Assembly: GCA_030145425.1 (NCBI GenBank) | Contig: JAQYVO010000225.1 | Location: forward strand, 1 to 64,000 | DNA from: Chromatiales bacterium | Lineage (GTDB): Bacteria > Pseudomonadota > Gammaproteobacteria > Chromatiales > Chromatiaceae | Length of the DNA: 64,000 bases | Direction of reading: 5' to 3' | Part shown: piece by piece, positions 8,072-16,893 of the stretch | How positions within the stretch are numbered: the stretch's first letter is position 1 | Layout: each line of letters starts with the position of its first letter | Translations under genes and position numbers: made by a program | Notes under the pieces: model-generated | The model's database searches: none | The model's input: only the letters and a program-made list of their open reading frames with translations | Told to the model about the DNA's origin: nothing

Positions 8072-10828
8072 CTACAAGTTGGCGGGGTTTGGGGAAGAAG
8101 AAACTTGAACCGCACAGAATTTGAACTCCGGGATCTTGGCTGCAGGGTCCAGTGCCTCGTTGGTCAACAGGTTGGCGGCTGCCTCCGCATAGCAGAAGGG
8201 CAGGAAGATCTGACCTGGCTGCAGGCCTTCGTCCGCTCGTGCATAGAGGGTCACCTCTCCCCGACGGGATTTCAGGCGTATCGAGTCACCGGGTTGCACG
8301 CCAATCCGTGCCATTTCCTGAGGATGCAGACTGGCCACCGGGTCCGGCTCTATGTTGTCCAGAACCGGGACGCGACGGGTCATGACACCCGTGTGCCAAT
8401 GCTCGAGTTGCCTTCCGGTGATCAGTACCCAGGGATATTCCCGGTCCGGCAGTTCGTCCGCGCTGGTAAAAGGGGAGGGGGTGAACCGGGCCTTTCCGGA
8501 GGATGTGGGAAAGCGCTCGATAAAGATGACCGGCTGACCCGGGTCGTCCGGGTTCAGGCAGGGGTAGGTGACTGAGCCTGACTGCTCCAGGCGCTCCCAG
8601 GAGATTCCCGCGATACTGGGCATGACACGGGTCATTTCCGCGAATACGTCGGCGGGACCACTGTAGTGCCAGCCCAGGCCTATTCGGTTCGCCATCGCCT
8701 GGATGATCTCCAGGTCCTGGCGCGCCTGCCCGGGTGGCTGCAGGGCCTGTCGACCCATCTGGACCCGCCGGTCGGTGTTGGTGAAGCTGCCGTTCTTTTC
8801 CGGAAAAGCGGAGGCGGGGAGGATGACATCGGCATACCAGGCGGTTTCCGTCATGAAGATGTCCTGAACCACCAGGTGTTCCAGGCTGGACAAGGCTCGC
8901 CGCGCATGGTTCAGGTTGGGATCGGACATCGCCGGGTTTTCCCCCATGATGTACATGCCCCGGACCCGTCCGTCTGTAATGGCATGCATGATCTCTACCA
9001 CCGTCAGGCCGGGATTCGGATCCAGAGGCTGACCCCAGAGGGTTTCGAAACGGGCGCGGGCGTCCTGATTGTCCACCCGCTGATAATCCGGAAACACCAT
9101 GGGTATCAGGCCCGCGTCCGATGCACCCTGCACGTTGTTCTGGCCCCGCAGGGGGTGCAGGCCGGTTCCGGGGCGGCCGATCTGGCCCGTCATCAGGGCC
9201 AGGGAGATCAGGGCACGGGCGTTGTCCGTGCCGTGGATATGCTGCGAGATGCCCATGCCCCAGAAGATGATGGAGGCATCGGCGCCCGCATAGACCCGCG
9301 CAATCTCCCTGATGACACTGGCCTCTATGCCGCAGACGGGCGCCATTGCCTCCGGGGTAAAGGATTTGAGATGGGCCTTTATTTCCTCGAATCCGCTAGT
9401 CCGTCTTTCGATGAACTGAAGATCCACCAGCCCCTGTTCGATCACCGCGTTCATGATGGCGTTCAGCAGGGCCACATCGGTGTCGGGCCTGAACTGCAGA
9501 AAATGGGTGGCATGACCGGCGATCGGGGTGCGCCTGGGATCCATCACGATCAGCTTTTTTCCCCTGCGCACCTCGTTCTTCATGAAGGTGGCGGCTACCG
9601 GGTGATTCTCCGTGGTGTTGGAGCCGATCACGACGATGACATCGGCCTCGCTGACATCGGCCACCGGGTTGGAGACGGCCCCCGAACCGATCATCTCCAG
9701 CAGCGCGGTAACCGACGAGGCATGGCACAGGCGGGTGCAGTGGTCGATGTTGTTGGTTCCAAACCCGGTGCGTATCAGCTTCTGGAACAGATAGGCCTCT
9801 TCGTTGGAGCCTTTGGCCGAGCCGAATCCTGCCAGGGCCCCGGGTCCATCCTGGTCGCGGATACGGGTCAGGCCAGCGGTGGCCAGATCCAGCGCCTCCT
9901 CCCAGCTCGCCTCCCGGAAATCCCGAAATGGGTCACGGCGATCAAGCCCCAGGACCGCCTGCTTGGGGGCTTCTGTACGGCGTACCAGTGGCAGCATCAG
10001 GCGCTGTCTGTGGTGAACATAGTCGAACCCGAAACGCCCCTTCACGCAGAGACGGCCCTGGTTGGCGGGACCGTTGCGACCGGTCACGTGATGAATGCGC
10101 TCTTCCCTGATGTGATAGGTGAGTTGGCACCCCACGCCGCAGTAGGGGCACAGGGAGTCGACCTGCCTGTCGGTCGTCTCCGTGCCCTTTACCGCCGCGG
10201 GCATCAGGGCGCCCGTGGGGCAGGCCTGAACACAGTCGCCGCAGGCGACGCAGGAACTGGCTCCCATGGGATCGTCGGCATCGAATAGGATGTGGGAAGC
10301 AGACCCACGTCCTCCGTAACCGATCACGTTGTTGACCTGGGCGTCCCGGCAGGCCCGCAGGCATCGGGTGCACTGGATGCAGGCGTCCAGGTTGACGGAG
10401 ATCGCCGGGTGGGAGCGGTCCGGTGGCGGTTGTCTGCGTCCCTGAAAGCGGGGGGCGCTCATGCCCAGTTTATTCGCCCAGCGTTCGAGTTCGTTTTCCT
10501 GTGTGTAAGGGGATTCGGGCATATCTGATTGCAGCAGTTCGATCACCATCTTCCGGGCCCGGCACGAGCGCTCGCCGGTGGTATCCACCGCCATGCCTTC
10601 AAATGGCGTGCGGCAGCATGCGGGAGCCAGTGCTTTTTCGCCTTCGATCTCAACCATGCATGCCCGGCAGTTGCCATCTGCCGGCAGGCCCTTCGTGTAG
10701 CAGAGATGAGGGATCTCCACCCCCGCGCGACGTGCGATCTCCAACAGGTTTTCGTCGGGTCGGGCGCTGATCGACCTGCCGTTAAGCGTAAATTGGATCT
10801 GATTGACCGTTTCGGGTCGATCAGTCAT
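8072..10828 (-). CDS. fdsA: NAD-linked formate dehydrogenase, alpha (catalytic) subunit
   Basis: A 918-residue molybdo/tungsto-enzyme that oxidises formate to CO2. N-terminal [2Fe-2S] domain with CYTKGLPADGNCRAC (residues 43-57); a His/Cys-type region; two [4Fe-4S] motifs, CIQCTRCLRAC (150-160) and CVACGDCVQACP (193-204); then the molybdopterin domain opening with CPYCGVGC (227-234). In CTRLCHASS the second Cys (368) takes the active-site position, so this is a Cys enzyme, not a selenoprotein. It overlaps the beta subunit gene by 8 bases. Separate FdsC/FdsD maturation genes are not present in the window. The family name fdhF is an alternative. Confidence 0.92.
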   Translation of the reverse strand: MTDRPETVNQIQFTLNGRSISARPDENLLEIARRAGVEIPHLCYTKGLPADGNCRACMVEIEGEKALAPACCRTPFEGMAVDTTGERSCRARKMVIELLQSDMPESPYTQENELERWANKLGMSAPRFQGRRQPPPDRSHPAISVNLDACIQCTRCLRACRDAQVNNVIGYGGRGSASHILFDADDPMGASSCVACGDCVQACPTGALMPAAVKGTETTDRQVDSLCPYCGVGCQLTYHIREERIHHVTGRNGPANQGRLCVKGRFGFDYVHHRQRLMLPLVRRTEAPKQAVLGLDRRDPFRDFREASWEEALDLATAGLTRIRDQDGPGALAGFGSAKGSNEEAYLFQKLIRTGFGTNNIDHCTRLCHASSVTALLEMIGSGAVSNPVADVSEADVIVVIGSNTTENHPVAATFMKNEVRRGKKLIVMDPRRTPIAGHATHFLQFRPDTDVALLNAIMNAVIEQGLVDLQFIERRTSGFEEIKAHLKSFTPEAMAPVCGIEASVIREIARVYAGADASIIFWGMGISQHIHGTDNARALISLALMTGQIGRPGTGLHPLRGQNNVQGASDAGLIPMVFPDYQRVDNQDARARFETLWGQPLDPNPGLTVVEIMHAITDGRVRGMYIMGENPAMSDPNLNHARRALSSLEHLVVQDIFMTETAWYADVILPASAFPEKNGSFTNTDRRVQMGRQALQPPGQARQDLEIIQAMANRIGLGWHYSGPADVFAEMTRVMPSIAGISWERLEQSGSVTYPCLNPDDPGQPVIFIERFPTSSGKARFTPSPFTSADELPDREYPWVLITGRQLEHWHTGVMTRRVPVLDNIEPDPVASLHPQEMARIGVQPGDSIRLKSRRGEVTLYARADEGLQPGQIFLPFCYAEAAANLLTNEALDPAAKIPEFKFCAVQVSSSPNPANL

Positions 10829-12488
10829 CTTTCACCTCGTCTGGAAAATATTTGAGGACGCTGAGCAGAGGGTTCGGTGCGGCCTGACCGAGACCGCAGA
10901 TGGAGGCATCGGTCATTACAGCAGCCAGTTCCTCCAGCAGGTCACGATCCCATTCCGGTTGCTCCATGAGCCGTGCCGCCTTTTCCGTACCCACCCGGCA
11001 GGGCGTGCATCGTCCGCAGGATTCGCGGGCGAAGAAGCGCATGGCATTGACAGCAGCCTCACGTGCGCTGTCCTGCTGGGACAGCACGATGATCGCCGCC
11101 GAACCCAGGAAGCAACCATGGGGCTGCAGGGTGTCGAAGTCGAGAGGGATGTCTGCCATCGAAGCGGGCAGTATGCCTCCGGAAGCGCCTCCCGGAAGGT
11201 AGGCATACAGCTCGTGACCCTCCTGCATTCCCCCGCAGTGTTCTGTTATCAGCTCCCGCAGACTGATGCCCGCCGGCGCCAGGTAGACCCCGGGAAGAGC
11301 CACCCGGCCGCTGACTGAAAAGGCGCGCAGACCGCTGTGGCCACGGCGTCCCTGTTCCCTGAACCAGTCCGCCCCCCGTTCCAACAGTTCCGGCACCCAG
11401 AATAGGGTCTCCATGTTGTGCACCAGGGTGGGTCTGCCGAACAGTCCAGCCTGAGCAACGTAGGGAGGTCGAAGCCGCGGCATGCCCCGCTGCCCCTCGA
11501 TGGATTCGATCATTGCCGACTCTTCGCCGCAGATATAGGCCCCGGCGCCCCGGCGCAGCTCCACAGGAGGCATGTCCCAAGGCAGGTTCTCCAGGAGCCG
11601 GTTCAACTCCTGCTGCAGCATCCCGCGGATGCCCGCGTACTCGTCACGCAGGTAAATATAGATCTTGCTGATACCGACCACCCGTGAAGCGATCAGCATG
11701 CCCTCGAGGAAGCGGTAGGGATCCTGTTCCAGGAAATGCCGGTCCTTGAAGGTGCCGGGTTCACCCTCATCGATATTGACCGCCATGAGCCGGGGTTCCG
11801 GTTGGTCCCGGACTATCCGCCACTTGCGGCCTGCGGGAAAACCGGCGCCACCCAGGCCCCGCAGTCCGGCATCCTCGAGGGTTTGAATCACCTCATCCGC
11901 AGGGAGAGCGCCCTTTTCGACCCGACCCAGAAGCTGGTAGCCACCAGCGGCCCGGTAGGCATCGTAGTCTCTGCCCGAGGGATGCACGGGTGAAGTATCC
12001 CGTTCTTCCACCCTGGATCGGACGGTGTCGAGTGTGGCCTCACCCACCGGATTCATACCGATGACGGCAACCGGTGCGTCGGCGCAGCGCCCTACACAGG
12101 ACACCCTTTGTACGCGCACTCCGTCACCCAGGCCGTTTTTCAGATCTTCCGCGAGTATTTCCGCACCCGCCATGGCACAGGCCAGGGAATCGCATACCCT
12201 TACGGTAATGGATGGTGGTGGGGACTGGTCCTCCCTGACCAAGTCGAGGTGATGATAGAAACTGGCCACCTCGTACACTTCGGTAACGGAGAGCCGCATT
12301 TCCCCGGCCAGCGCCACGAGGTTTGAAACGGTTATACAGCCTTCACTATCCTGGATCCGGTGCAGGTGCTCCAGCAGAAGGTCGTGGCGGCGCGGCGCAT
12401 CGCCCAGAAGATCGCGCACCCGGGCCAGTGCTTTGGGTTCAATGGAACGTCCCTTGGTGCGGCCGCGTTTTTTACGGTGTGTGGGCAT
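10821..12488 (-). CDS. fdsB: Formate dehydrogenase beta subunit, fused NuoE-NuoF type
   Basis: A 555-residue fusion of a NuoE-like domain (residues 15-160) and a NuoF-like domain (170-555); it passes electrons from the alpha subunit to NAD+. The first part has the thioredoxin-like [2Fe-2S] ligands C99, C104, C131 and C135 (VCDSLAC...CVGRC). The second has the NADH/FMN loop GLRGLGGAGFPAGRKW, VNIDEGEPGTFKDR, GAGAYICGEE and the C-terminal [4Fe-4S] motif ESCGRCTPCR. In FdsGBA enzymes the NuoE part is usually a separate gamma subunit, so the fusion explains the lack of an fdsG here. First gene of the pair, with fdsA translationally coupled. Confidence 0.92.
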   Translation of the reverse strand: MPTHRKKRGRTKGRSIEPKALARVRDLLGDAPRRHDLLLEHLHRIQDSEGCITVSNLVALAGEMRLSVTEVYEVASFYHHLDLVREDQSPPPSITVRVCDSLACAMAGAEILAEDLKNGLGDGVRVQRVSCVGRCADAPVAVIGMNPVGEATLDTVRSRVEERDTSPVHPSGRDYDAYRAAGGYQLLGRVEKGALPADEVIQTLEDAGLRGLGGAGFPAGRKWRIVRDQPEPRLMAVNIDEGEPGTFKDRHFLEQDPYRFLEGMLIASRVVGISKIYIYLRDEYAGIRGMLQQELNRLLENLPWDMPPVELRRGAGAYICGEESAMIESIEGQRGMPRLRPPYVAQAGLFGRPTLVHNMETLFWVPELLERGADWFREQGRRGHSGLRAFSVSGRVALPGVYLAPAGISLRELITEHCGGMQEGHELYAYLPGGASGGILPASMADIPLDFDTLQPHGCFLGSAAIIVLSQQDSAREAAVNAMRFFARESCGRCTPCRVGTEKAARLMEQPEWDRDLLEELAAVMTDASICGLGQAAPNPLLSVLKYFPDEVKDD

Positions 12489-12554
12489 CGATTAATGTGA
12501 ATACTCAGTTCCGTGCCATAGCCCGACTCACTGCGAAAATTCAGCTGACGTGTT

Positions 12555-12626
12555 GTAGGGTCGAATTCATTCGACCGATGCCTGATTTGAACCAACCAGC
12601 TGTTGGCCGAATGAATTCGGCCCTAC
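12555..12626. repeat. Paired REP-like hairpins, locus 2
   Basis: Inverted pair in the 340-bp space between fdsB and pabB: left arm 12555-12576 is the GGTCGAATTCATTCGACC form, right arm 12603-12626 the GGCC form. The outer flank on the right (caacggtaatctacccac) is the reverse complement of the flank seen at 60.9 kb. The rest of this gap (12627-12828) is AT-rich and must hold the pabB promoter; no clear -10/-35 pair was picked out. Confidence 0.9.
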
Positions 12627-12828
12627 AACGGTAATCTACCCACTGGATCAGGGGGAAAGCCATATTAATATTTTTCGCTTCTCTGAGGTCCAAACTCTTG
12701 ATGAACATAGCACAGACCAACTAATTCACCATACCAAGACGCTTTCACCCACCAAAAAATTTACAATAGCGGCGTATGGTTCCCCACAGCCACATCCAAA
12801 ACACATCTGCCCGGGTGAAGGTGCGGCA

Positions 12829-14235
12829 GTGAGTTCGCCTGAAATTCGGGACTTCCCTTATCACGAGGACAGTGCAGCGCTGTTCGTGCTCATGCGTAAC
12901 CGCCCCTGGTCCGTGTTCCTTGACAGTGGACATCCCGCGTGCGATCAGGGCCGCTACGATATCCTCAGTTCGGATCCCCGGACCGTCCTGATCACCCGTG
13001 GGCAACAGACCGAGATACGTCGGTCGGGTGAGATCCGATTGTCCCCGGATGATCCCTTCACTCTTGTGCAGGAATCCCTGGGACCCAGGATACAGGGACC
13101 GGACGGTATACCCTTTTCCGGTGGCGCCATAGGTTGCTTCGGTTATGACCTGGGCCGCCGTCTGGAACGTCTTCCCAGTTTGGTGCCGGACATCGGCGGG
13201 CTGCCGGAGATGATGATTGGTATCTACGACTGGGCGCTTGTGGTCGATCATCTCGAACGGCGCAGCTGGCTGGTGGACAAAGATGTCCAACGGATAAAGG
13301 AAACCGCCGAAGCCCTGATGCCGGGTCTGCGGCGGCAGGAGAGCACAGACCGGGGTCCGGCGTTTCGGGTATTGGGGAAGGTGGAGTCCGACATGGAACA
13401 GGGGCGATACCTCACCTCGATTCACCGAATCAAACACTACATCCGGGAAGGAGACTGCTATCAGGTAAACCTTGCCCGCTGTTTCAGCGCGCCTGCTGAA
13501 GGTGATTCCTGGCAGGCCTACAGGCTGCTTCGACAACTCAATGCCGCCCCGTTTGGTGCTTACCTGAATACCCCATACTGCCGGGTGTTGAGCTCATCGC
13601 CGGAGCGGTTTTTGCAGCTGCTAAACGGGGTAGTGGAGACACGCCCCATCAAGGGCACCTGTCCCAGGGGCAGGGAACCGTCAGAGGATGGAATGCTTGC
13701 AGAGAGGCTGGCAAACAGTCCCAAGGACCGGGCGGAAAACCTGATGATCGTCGATCTGCTTCGCAACGATCTGGGAAAGGTATGCGCCATCGGCAGCGTG
13801 GAGGTGCCGGAGATGTACAGGGTGGAGCACTTTGCCCGTGTGCATCACCTGGTGAGCACGGTGCGGGGCAGGCTTGCTGAAGGCGCTTCCGCCACATCGC
13901 TGCTGCGCGCCTGTTTCCCCGGGGGATCTATTACTGGCGCCCCGAAACTCAGGGCCATGGAGATCATAGAGGAGCTGGAAACCCAGCGCCGGGGTCTCTA
14001 TTGCGGGGCCATCGGTTATCTGGGGTTTGATGGGGGCATGGATACGAACATCGCTATTCGCACCCTGGTGCACGCCGGTGGGATAGTCCGCTGCTGGGCG
14101 GGAGGTGGCATAGTCGCCGACTCCGACCCAGATGCGGAATATCGTGAAATTCAGGACAAAGCCGCGCCAATGCTGGAGCTGTTGCGGCGGTTTCAGATGG
14201 TTGCCCCTGTCACCCCCGGAGAAGGTGTGCAGTGA
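12829..14235 (+). CDS. pabB: Aminodeoxychorismate synthase component I
   Basis: A 468-residue chorismate-binding enzyme that makes 4-amino-4-deoxychorismate from chorismate for folate synthesis. The C-terminal domain has the family landmarks YQVNLARCFSAP, ETRPIKGTCPRG, the active-site stretch RAENLMIVDLLRNDLGKVC, GGSITGAPK and the closing GAIGYLGFDGGMDTNIAIRT. PIKGT, where anthranilate synthases carry PIAGT, and RNDLGKVC favour PabB over TrpE. The start is GTG at 12829. No pabA is adjacent. The downstream GIY-YIG gene overlaps by 4 bases (GTGA). Confidence 0.93.
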   Translation: MSSPEIRDFPYHEDSAALFVLMRNRPWSVFLDSGHPACDQGRYDILSSDPRTVLITRGQQTEIRRSGEIRLSPDDPFTLVQESLGPRIQGPDGIPFSGGAIGCFGYDLGRRLERLPSLVPDIGGLPEMMIGIYDWALVVDHLERRSWLVDKDVQRIKETAEALMPGLRRQESTDRGPAFRVLGKVESDMEQGRYLTSIHRIKHYIREGDCYQVNLARCFSAPAEGDSWQAYRLLRQLNAAPFGAYLNTPYCRVLSSSPERFLQLLNGVVETRPIKGTCPRGREPSEDGMLAERLANSPKDRAENLMIVDLLRNDLGKVCAIGSVEVPEMYRVEHFARVHHLVSTVRGRLAEGASATSLLRACFPGGSITGAPKLRAMEIIEELETQRRGLYCGAIGYLGFDGGMDTNIAIRTLVHAGGIVRCWAGGGIVADSDPDAEYREIQDKAAPMLELLRRFQMVAPVTPGEGVQ

Positions 14236-14552
14236 GTGGTAGTAAAAAAGAAGGGCTGCCTGGGCCTGAACAGCCGGTGCCCATGGATCAGGATACTGCA
14301 TCCGAGTGGCACCTCTACATCCTCGCCTGCGCCGATGGAACGCTCTATACGGGGGTCGCCAAGGACGTAGAGGCGCGAGTGAGGCAGCACAACAATGGCA
14401 AAGGGGCAAAGTATACTCGGGGCAGGCTACCGGTTGATCTGGTCTACAGCGAACGGGTCGGGGCCCATGGCGATGCCCTGCGCAGGGAACGGCGGGTTAA
14501 AATGATGGATCTGAGGCACAAGCGCCGCCTGATAAATAATACTGGTCGATAA
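14232..14552 (+). CDS. GIY-YIG nuclease superfamily protein (YhbQ-like)
   Basis: A 106-residue protein with a single GIY-YIG domain: WHLYILACADGTLYTGVAKDVEARVRQHNNGKGAKYTR carries the two hallmark strands (LYIL and LYTGV) and the conserved Arg and His; VYSERVGAHGDALRRE supplies the Glu region. Small stand-alone proteins of this type (YhbQ/UPF0213) bind and nick DNA in some studies, but their role is unclear. It begins at GTG inside the pabB stop codon, so it is coupled to pabB. About 20 extra residues precede the domain; a start at 14283 would give a shorter protein closer to family length. Confidence 0.88.
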   Translation: MSGSKKEGLPGPEQPVPMDQDTASEWHLYILACADGTLYTGVAKDVEARVRQHNNGKGAKYTRGRLPVDLVYSERVGAHGDALRRERRVKMMDLRHKRRLINNTGR

Positions 14553-14565
14553 CGGGGACTTACTC

Positions 14566-14718
14566 ATGAGAAACCTGTCAATTTTCCCACTGGTCCTGGG
14601 CGGGGGGAACTCCAGACTTCTTGACCGTCCTGAAACCGTGGAGATCCTTGGTAACCATCGCTGGTTTTCCGATACCTATAACAACCGGATCGTTCTCTAT
14701 AGCATGGCGCTGTCCTAA
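14566..14718 (+). other. Doubtful 50-codon open frame
   Basis: An ATG-started frame of 50 codons (MRNLSIFPLVLGGGNSR...) directly after the GIY-YIG gene. It has no convincing ribosome-binding site and resembles no family known to me. On the minus strand the same bases also stay open as an extension of the mobB remnant region. It is listed because the 180 bp between the GIY-YIG gene and the mobB remnant hold nothing else; it could be a small gene or debris from the mobB truncation. Confidence 0.2.
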
Positions 14719-14731
14719 AACCCCCGTTACA

Positions 14732-14925
14732 CTAGCCCGATGCACGCAGTTTAAAGCTGTCCTTGCCCGCATGGTCCACCTCGAAGCTGTGGTGGGCATG
14801 CTTTACCACGCCGATGCGCAGAGACCCCGGGCTTTGAGCAAGAGAATCAGCTGGGTCAATAGGGTGGTTTCCCCCGTCCCGCTGTAGGCGCAGAAGCCCA
14901 GAGTGGGCAACGGGTACTGGATCAT
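14732..14925 (-). pseudogene. mobB: mobB remnant (frameshifted, truncated, Walker A lysine lost)
   Basis: The start MIQYPLPTLGFCAYSGTG is a clear MobB N-terminus, the GTP-binding partner of MobA in MGD synthesis. Three lesions are visible. The P-loop reads GTGETTL, with Glu in place of the invariant Lys. After LLKARGL a 1-base deletion (or 2-base insertion) near 14819 leads to a stop in CASAW. The shifted frame then resumes with RIGVVKHAHHSFEVD and GKDSFKLRASG, standard MobB sequence, before a TAG near 14732. The C-terminal two thirds are missing. The start overlaps the mobA stop by 4 bases, the normal mobAB arrangement. Confidence 0.85.
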
Positions 14926-15542
14926 GTGATGGCCCTCTCTCTCTGCAATCGATCCCGCTCCCCGGGCGTGTTGATATTGCGAAAGGCCTCGGGGCAATCG
15001 GAAAAGTCCGCCAGGGCCACGTGGCGCCTTGAATACCATAGGTTAATCTTGCGATCGCCTTCCGCCAGAAATGCTTCCAGGTCGGACATCAACCCTACCG
15101 GCAGCAGGGCATAGACGGGCTGTATGCGGTCTCCGTCGTGGGCCACGGCTATCTCGTTTTCAGACATCTCCAGGGCGTTGATCATTCTCTGCACGTAGTC
15201 AGTCGGTACCAGCGGTCCGTCGCAGGGAAGCGTCACGATGTAAGGGGTGGATGCTACAGCCATAGCGGATACGAAACCCGCCAATGGCCCTTGATAATCG
15301 TCCAGGGTATCGGACACGATCCGGTACCCGAATTCCCGGTATTTTTCAGCGTTGCGGTTTGCGTTAATCAGCACTGAACCCGCCTGAGGGACTATCGCGT
15401 TCAGAACGTGGGCGATCAGCGGCCGTTTTTCGAGGTCCACCAGCCCTTTGTCCATTCCACCCATACGGCGGCCGCGCCCACCGGCCAGAATAACGGCGGT
15501 TACCTCGTCAAGAGAGATCCTGTCATGGATGCCTTCAGACAT
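14922..15542 (-). CDS. mobA: Molybdenum cofactor guanylyltransferase
   Basis: A 206-residue nucleotidyltransferase that joins GMP to molybdopterin to form MGD, the cofactor needed by the formate dehydrogenase encoded at 8-12 kb. It shows the N-terminal GTP-binding loop AVILAGGRGRRMGGMDKGLV, the LPCDGPLVP motif with the metal-binding Asp and IQPVYALLPV. Length is normal. It is followed by the mobB remnant and preceded, with 8 bases between the genes, by the tungstate-binding protein gene, so three molybdenum/tungsten genes share one transcription unit. Confidence 0.93.
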   Translation of the reverse strand: MSEGIHDRISLDEVTAVILAGGRGRRMGGMDKGLVDLEKRPLIAHVLNAIVPQAGSVLINANRNAEKYREFGYRIVSDTLDDYQGPLAGFVSAMAVASTPYIVTLPCDGPLVPTDYVQRMINALEMSENEIAVAHDGDRIQPVYALLPVGLMSDLEAFLAEGDRKINLWYSRRHVALADFSDCPEAFRNINTPGERDRLQRERAIT

Positions 15543-15550
15543 TGATCGAC

Positions 15551-16381
15551 TCAGTGCACTGCCAGATGGCTTGTGTTAGCCGAAGGTGTGAAAAGGGGGT
15601 CGCCGGCTATCTCGAAACTGCCGATGAGGGACTGTCCCTCGGGGGATGTGATCCAGCGGATCAGGCGCGTGGCCCCTTCGTAGTTCGCGTCTGGATAACG
15701 CCCCGGGTTGACGGCGATGATGCCGTAGGGGTTGTACAGCCTCGGATCGCCCTCGAACAGCAGCTTAAGTGGGGATTTCCCCAGGTAAGCCAGCCAGGTT
15801 CCCCGATCCGTGAGAGTGTAGGCATCGAGTTCCCCGCTCATCTGCAACACCTTTCCCATGCCCTGACCCGCTTCGCGGTACCAGTTGCCCCGAGGTTCGA
15901 TGCGGGCCGCCTGCCACAGGCCAAGCTCTTTTTTATGGGTGCCGGAATCATCGCCCCGGGAGATGAAGAGGGCGCCTGTCCTTGAGATTCTTTCGAGGGC
16001 ATCGCTGGCATCACCGCTGCCGGCTATACCCGCGGGATCTCCGGTCGGGCCCACGATAACGAAATCGTTGTACATTACGTCGCGCCGGTCCACGCCGTAC
16101 CCCTTGTCGACGAAGTCCTTCTCAGCTCCCGGGGCGTGCACCAGCACCAGGTCCACGTCACCATCCCGCCCCATTCGCAGTGCCTTGCCGGTACCCACGG
16201 CGATCACATGAACCTTGTAGCCGGTCTCCTTCTCGAAGGCCGGCAGCAACACACCCAGGAGCCCGGAATTATCGGTACTGGTGGTGGTTGCCATGCGCAA
16301 TGTTCCCTGGTCAGCAGCCGGGAGCAGCGGCGTGACCAGTAACAGCGACAGCAGCACGAGTACTTGGAAGGGACGAATCAT
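15551..16381 (-). CDS. tupA: Tungstate/molybdate ABC transporter substrate-binding protein (TupA-like)
   Basis: A 276-residue periplasmic binding protein. The signal peptide is VLVLLSLLLVTPLLPAA; the mature part begins LRMATTTSTDNSGLLGVLLPAFEK, the TupA/WtpA signature that binds the oxyanion, with GTGKALRMGRDGDVDLVLVHAP and FISRGDDSGTHKKE further on. The start at 16381 has AAGGA upstream at good spacing and is preferred to 16414. The permease and ATPase genes (tupB, tupC) are not adjacent. TupA rather than ModA type suggests tungstate as a ligand, hence possibly a W-containing formate dehydrogenase; this is inference. Confidence 0.85.
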   Translation of the reverse strand: MIRPFQVLVLLSLLLVTPLLPAADQGTLRMATTTSTDNSGLLGVLLPAFEKETGYKVHVIAVGTGKALRMGRDGDVDLVLVHAPGAEKDFVDKGYGVDRRDVMYNDFVIVGPTGDPAGIAGSGDASDALERISRTGALFISRGDDSGTHKKELGLWQAARIEPRGNWYREAGQGMGKVLQMSGELDAYTLTDRGTWLAYLGKSPLKLLFEGDPRLYNPYGIIAVNPGRYPDANYEGATRLIRWITSPEGQSLIGSFEIAGDPLFTPSANTSHLAVH

Positions 16382-16500
16382 GAAAAAAATCCTTTTGTTG
16401 ATGGCTGATGACAAGGCAAAAGCAGCGCCAGGTCGGTAGTTTACCCTCTGCTAACTGAATTGGGGTACATACTGCTATTTTTGTCCATGGATCGGATAGT

Positions 16501-16773
16501 GTGAAGTTGCGGGTCCCTGAGACGGGTAAAAATGTCCCATTCCCAAATGGATCTATCGACAAATTCGGCAGTGTCGGCATGGAGGGAGCGCTGGAAGGCA
16601 TGAAGACCGGTTACTGCGATCTCAACTGGGCCCGTGAGCACCACGATTGGTGGGCCCAGCGCTGTGAAGACGAAGGCAAGGTCCTGTCCAGGGAGCAAGT
16701 GACTGCTTCCGTCGCTGATACAGCTTCCCGGCCGCCACCGGCCGGTCAAACCGCTGGGGAGTCAGTCAGCTGA
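16501..16773 (+). CDS. Small hypothetical protein, 90 residues
   Basis: A GTG-started frame of 90 codons giving a hydrophilic protein with no signal peptide or membrane segment. It contains GMEGALEGMKTGYCDLNWAREHHDWWAQRCEDEGK, with two Cys, two adjacent His and several Trp, a composition that could bind metal, and an Ala/Ser/Pro-rich tail. I recognise no family. It lies divergent from the tungstate-binding protein and upstream of tusA. The codon pattern resembles neighbouring genes, which supports a real gene, but the ribosome-binding site is weak. Confidence 0.5.
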   Translation: MKLRVPETGKNVPFPNGSIDKFGSVGMEGALEGMKTGYCDLNWAREHHDWWAQRCEDEGKVLSREQVTASVADTASRPPPAGQTAGESVS

Positions 16774-16893
16774 CTAGACCAGCAGTGTGAGCCTTTACAA
16801 CCGTGGTAGGTACTCCGTCAATATCACGTTGACGGAGTACCAGTGTGTATAATCCGGATACTACAACTGAGAAGCGTTTCCGGAGATGAACTG

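Noticed and set aside
8666-10288. A 540-codon open frame on the plus strand
   Set aside because: It lies wholly antisense to the formate dehydrogenase alpha subunit, whose frame has clear cofactor motifs. The antisense product is His/Gly/Arg-rich and has no recognisable domain.
14803-15039. A 78-codon frame as a separate gene
   Set aside because: Its last 40 codons are the mobB N-terminus; the first 38 come from reading through mobA in another frame.
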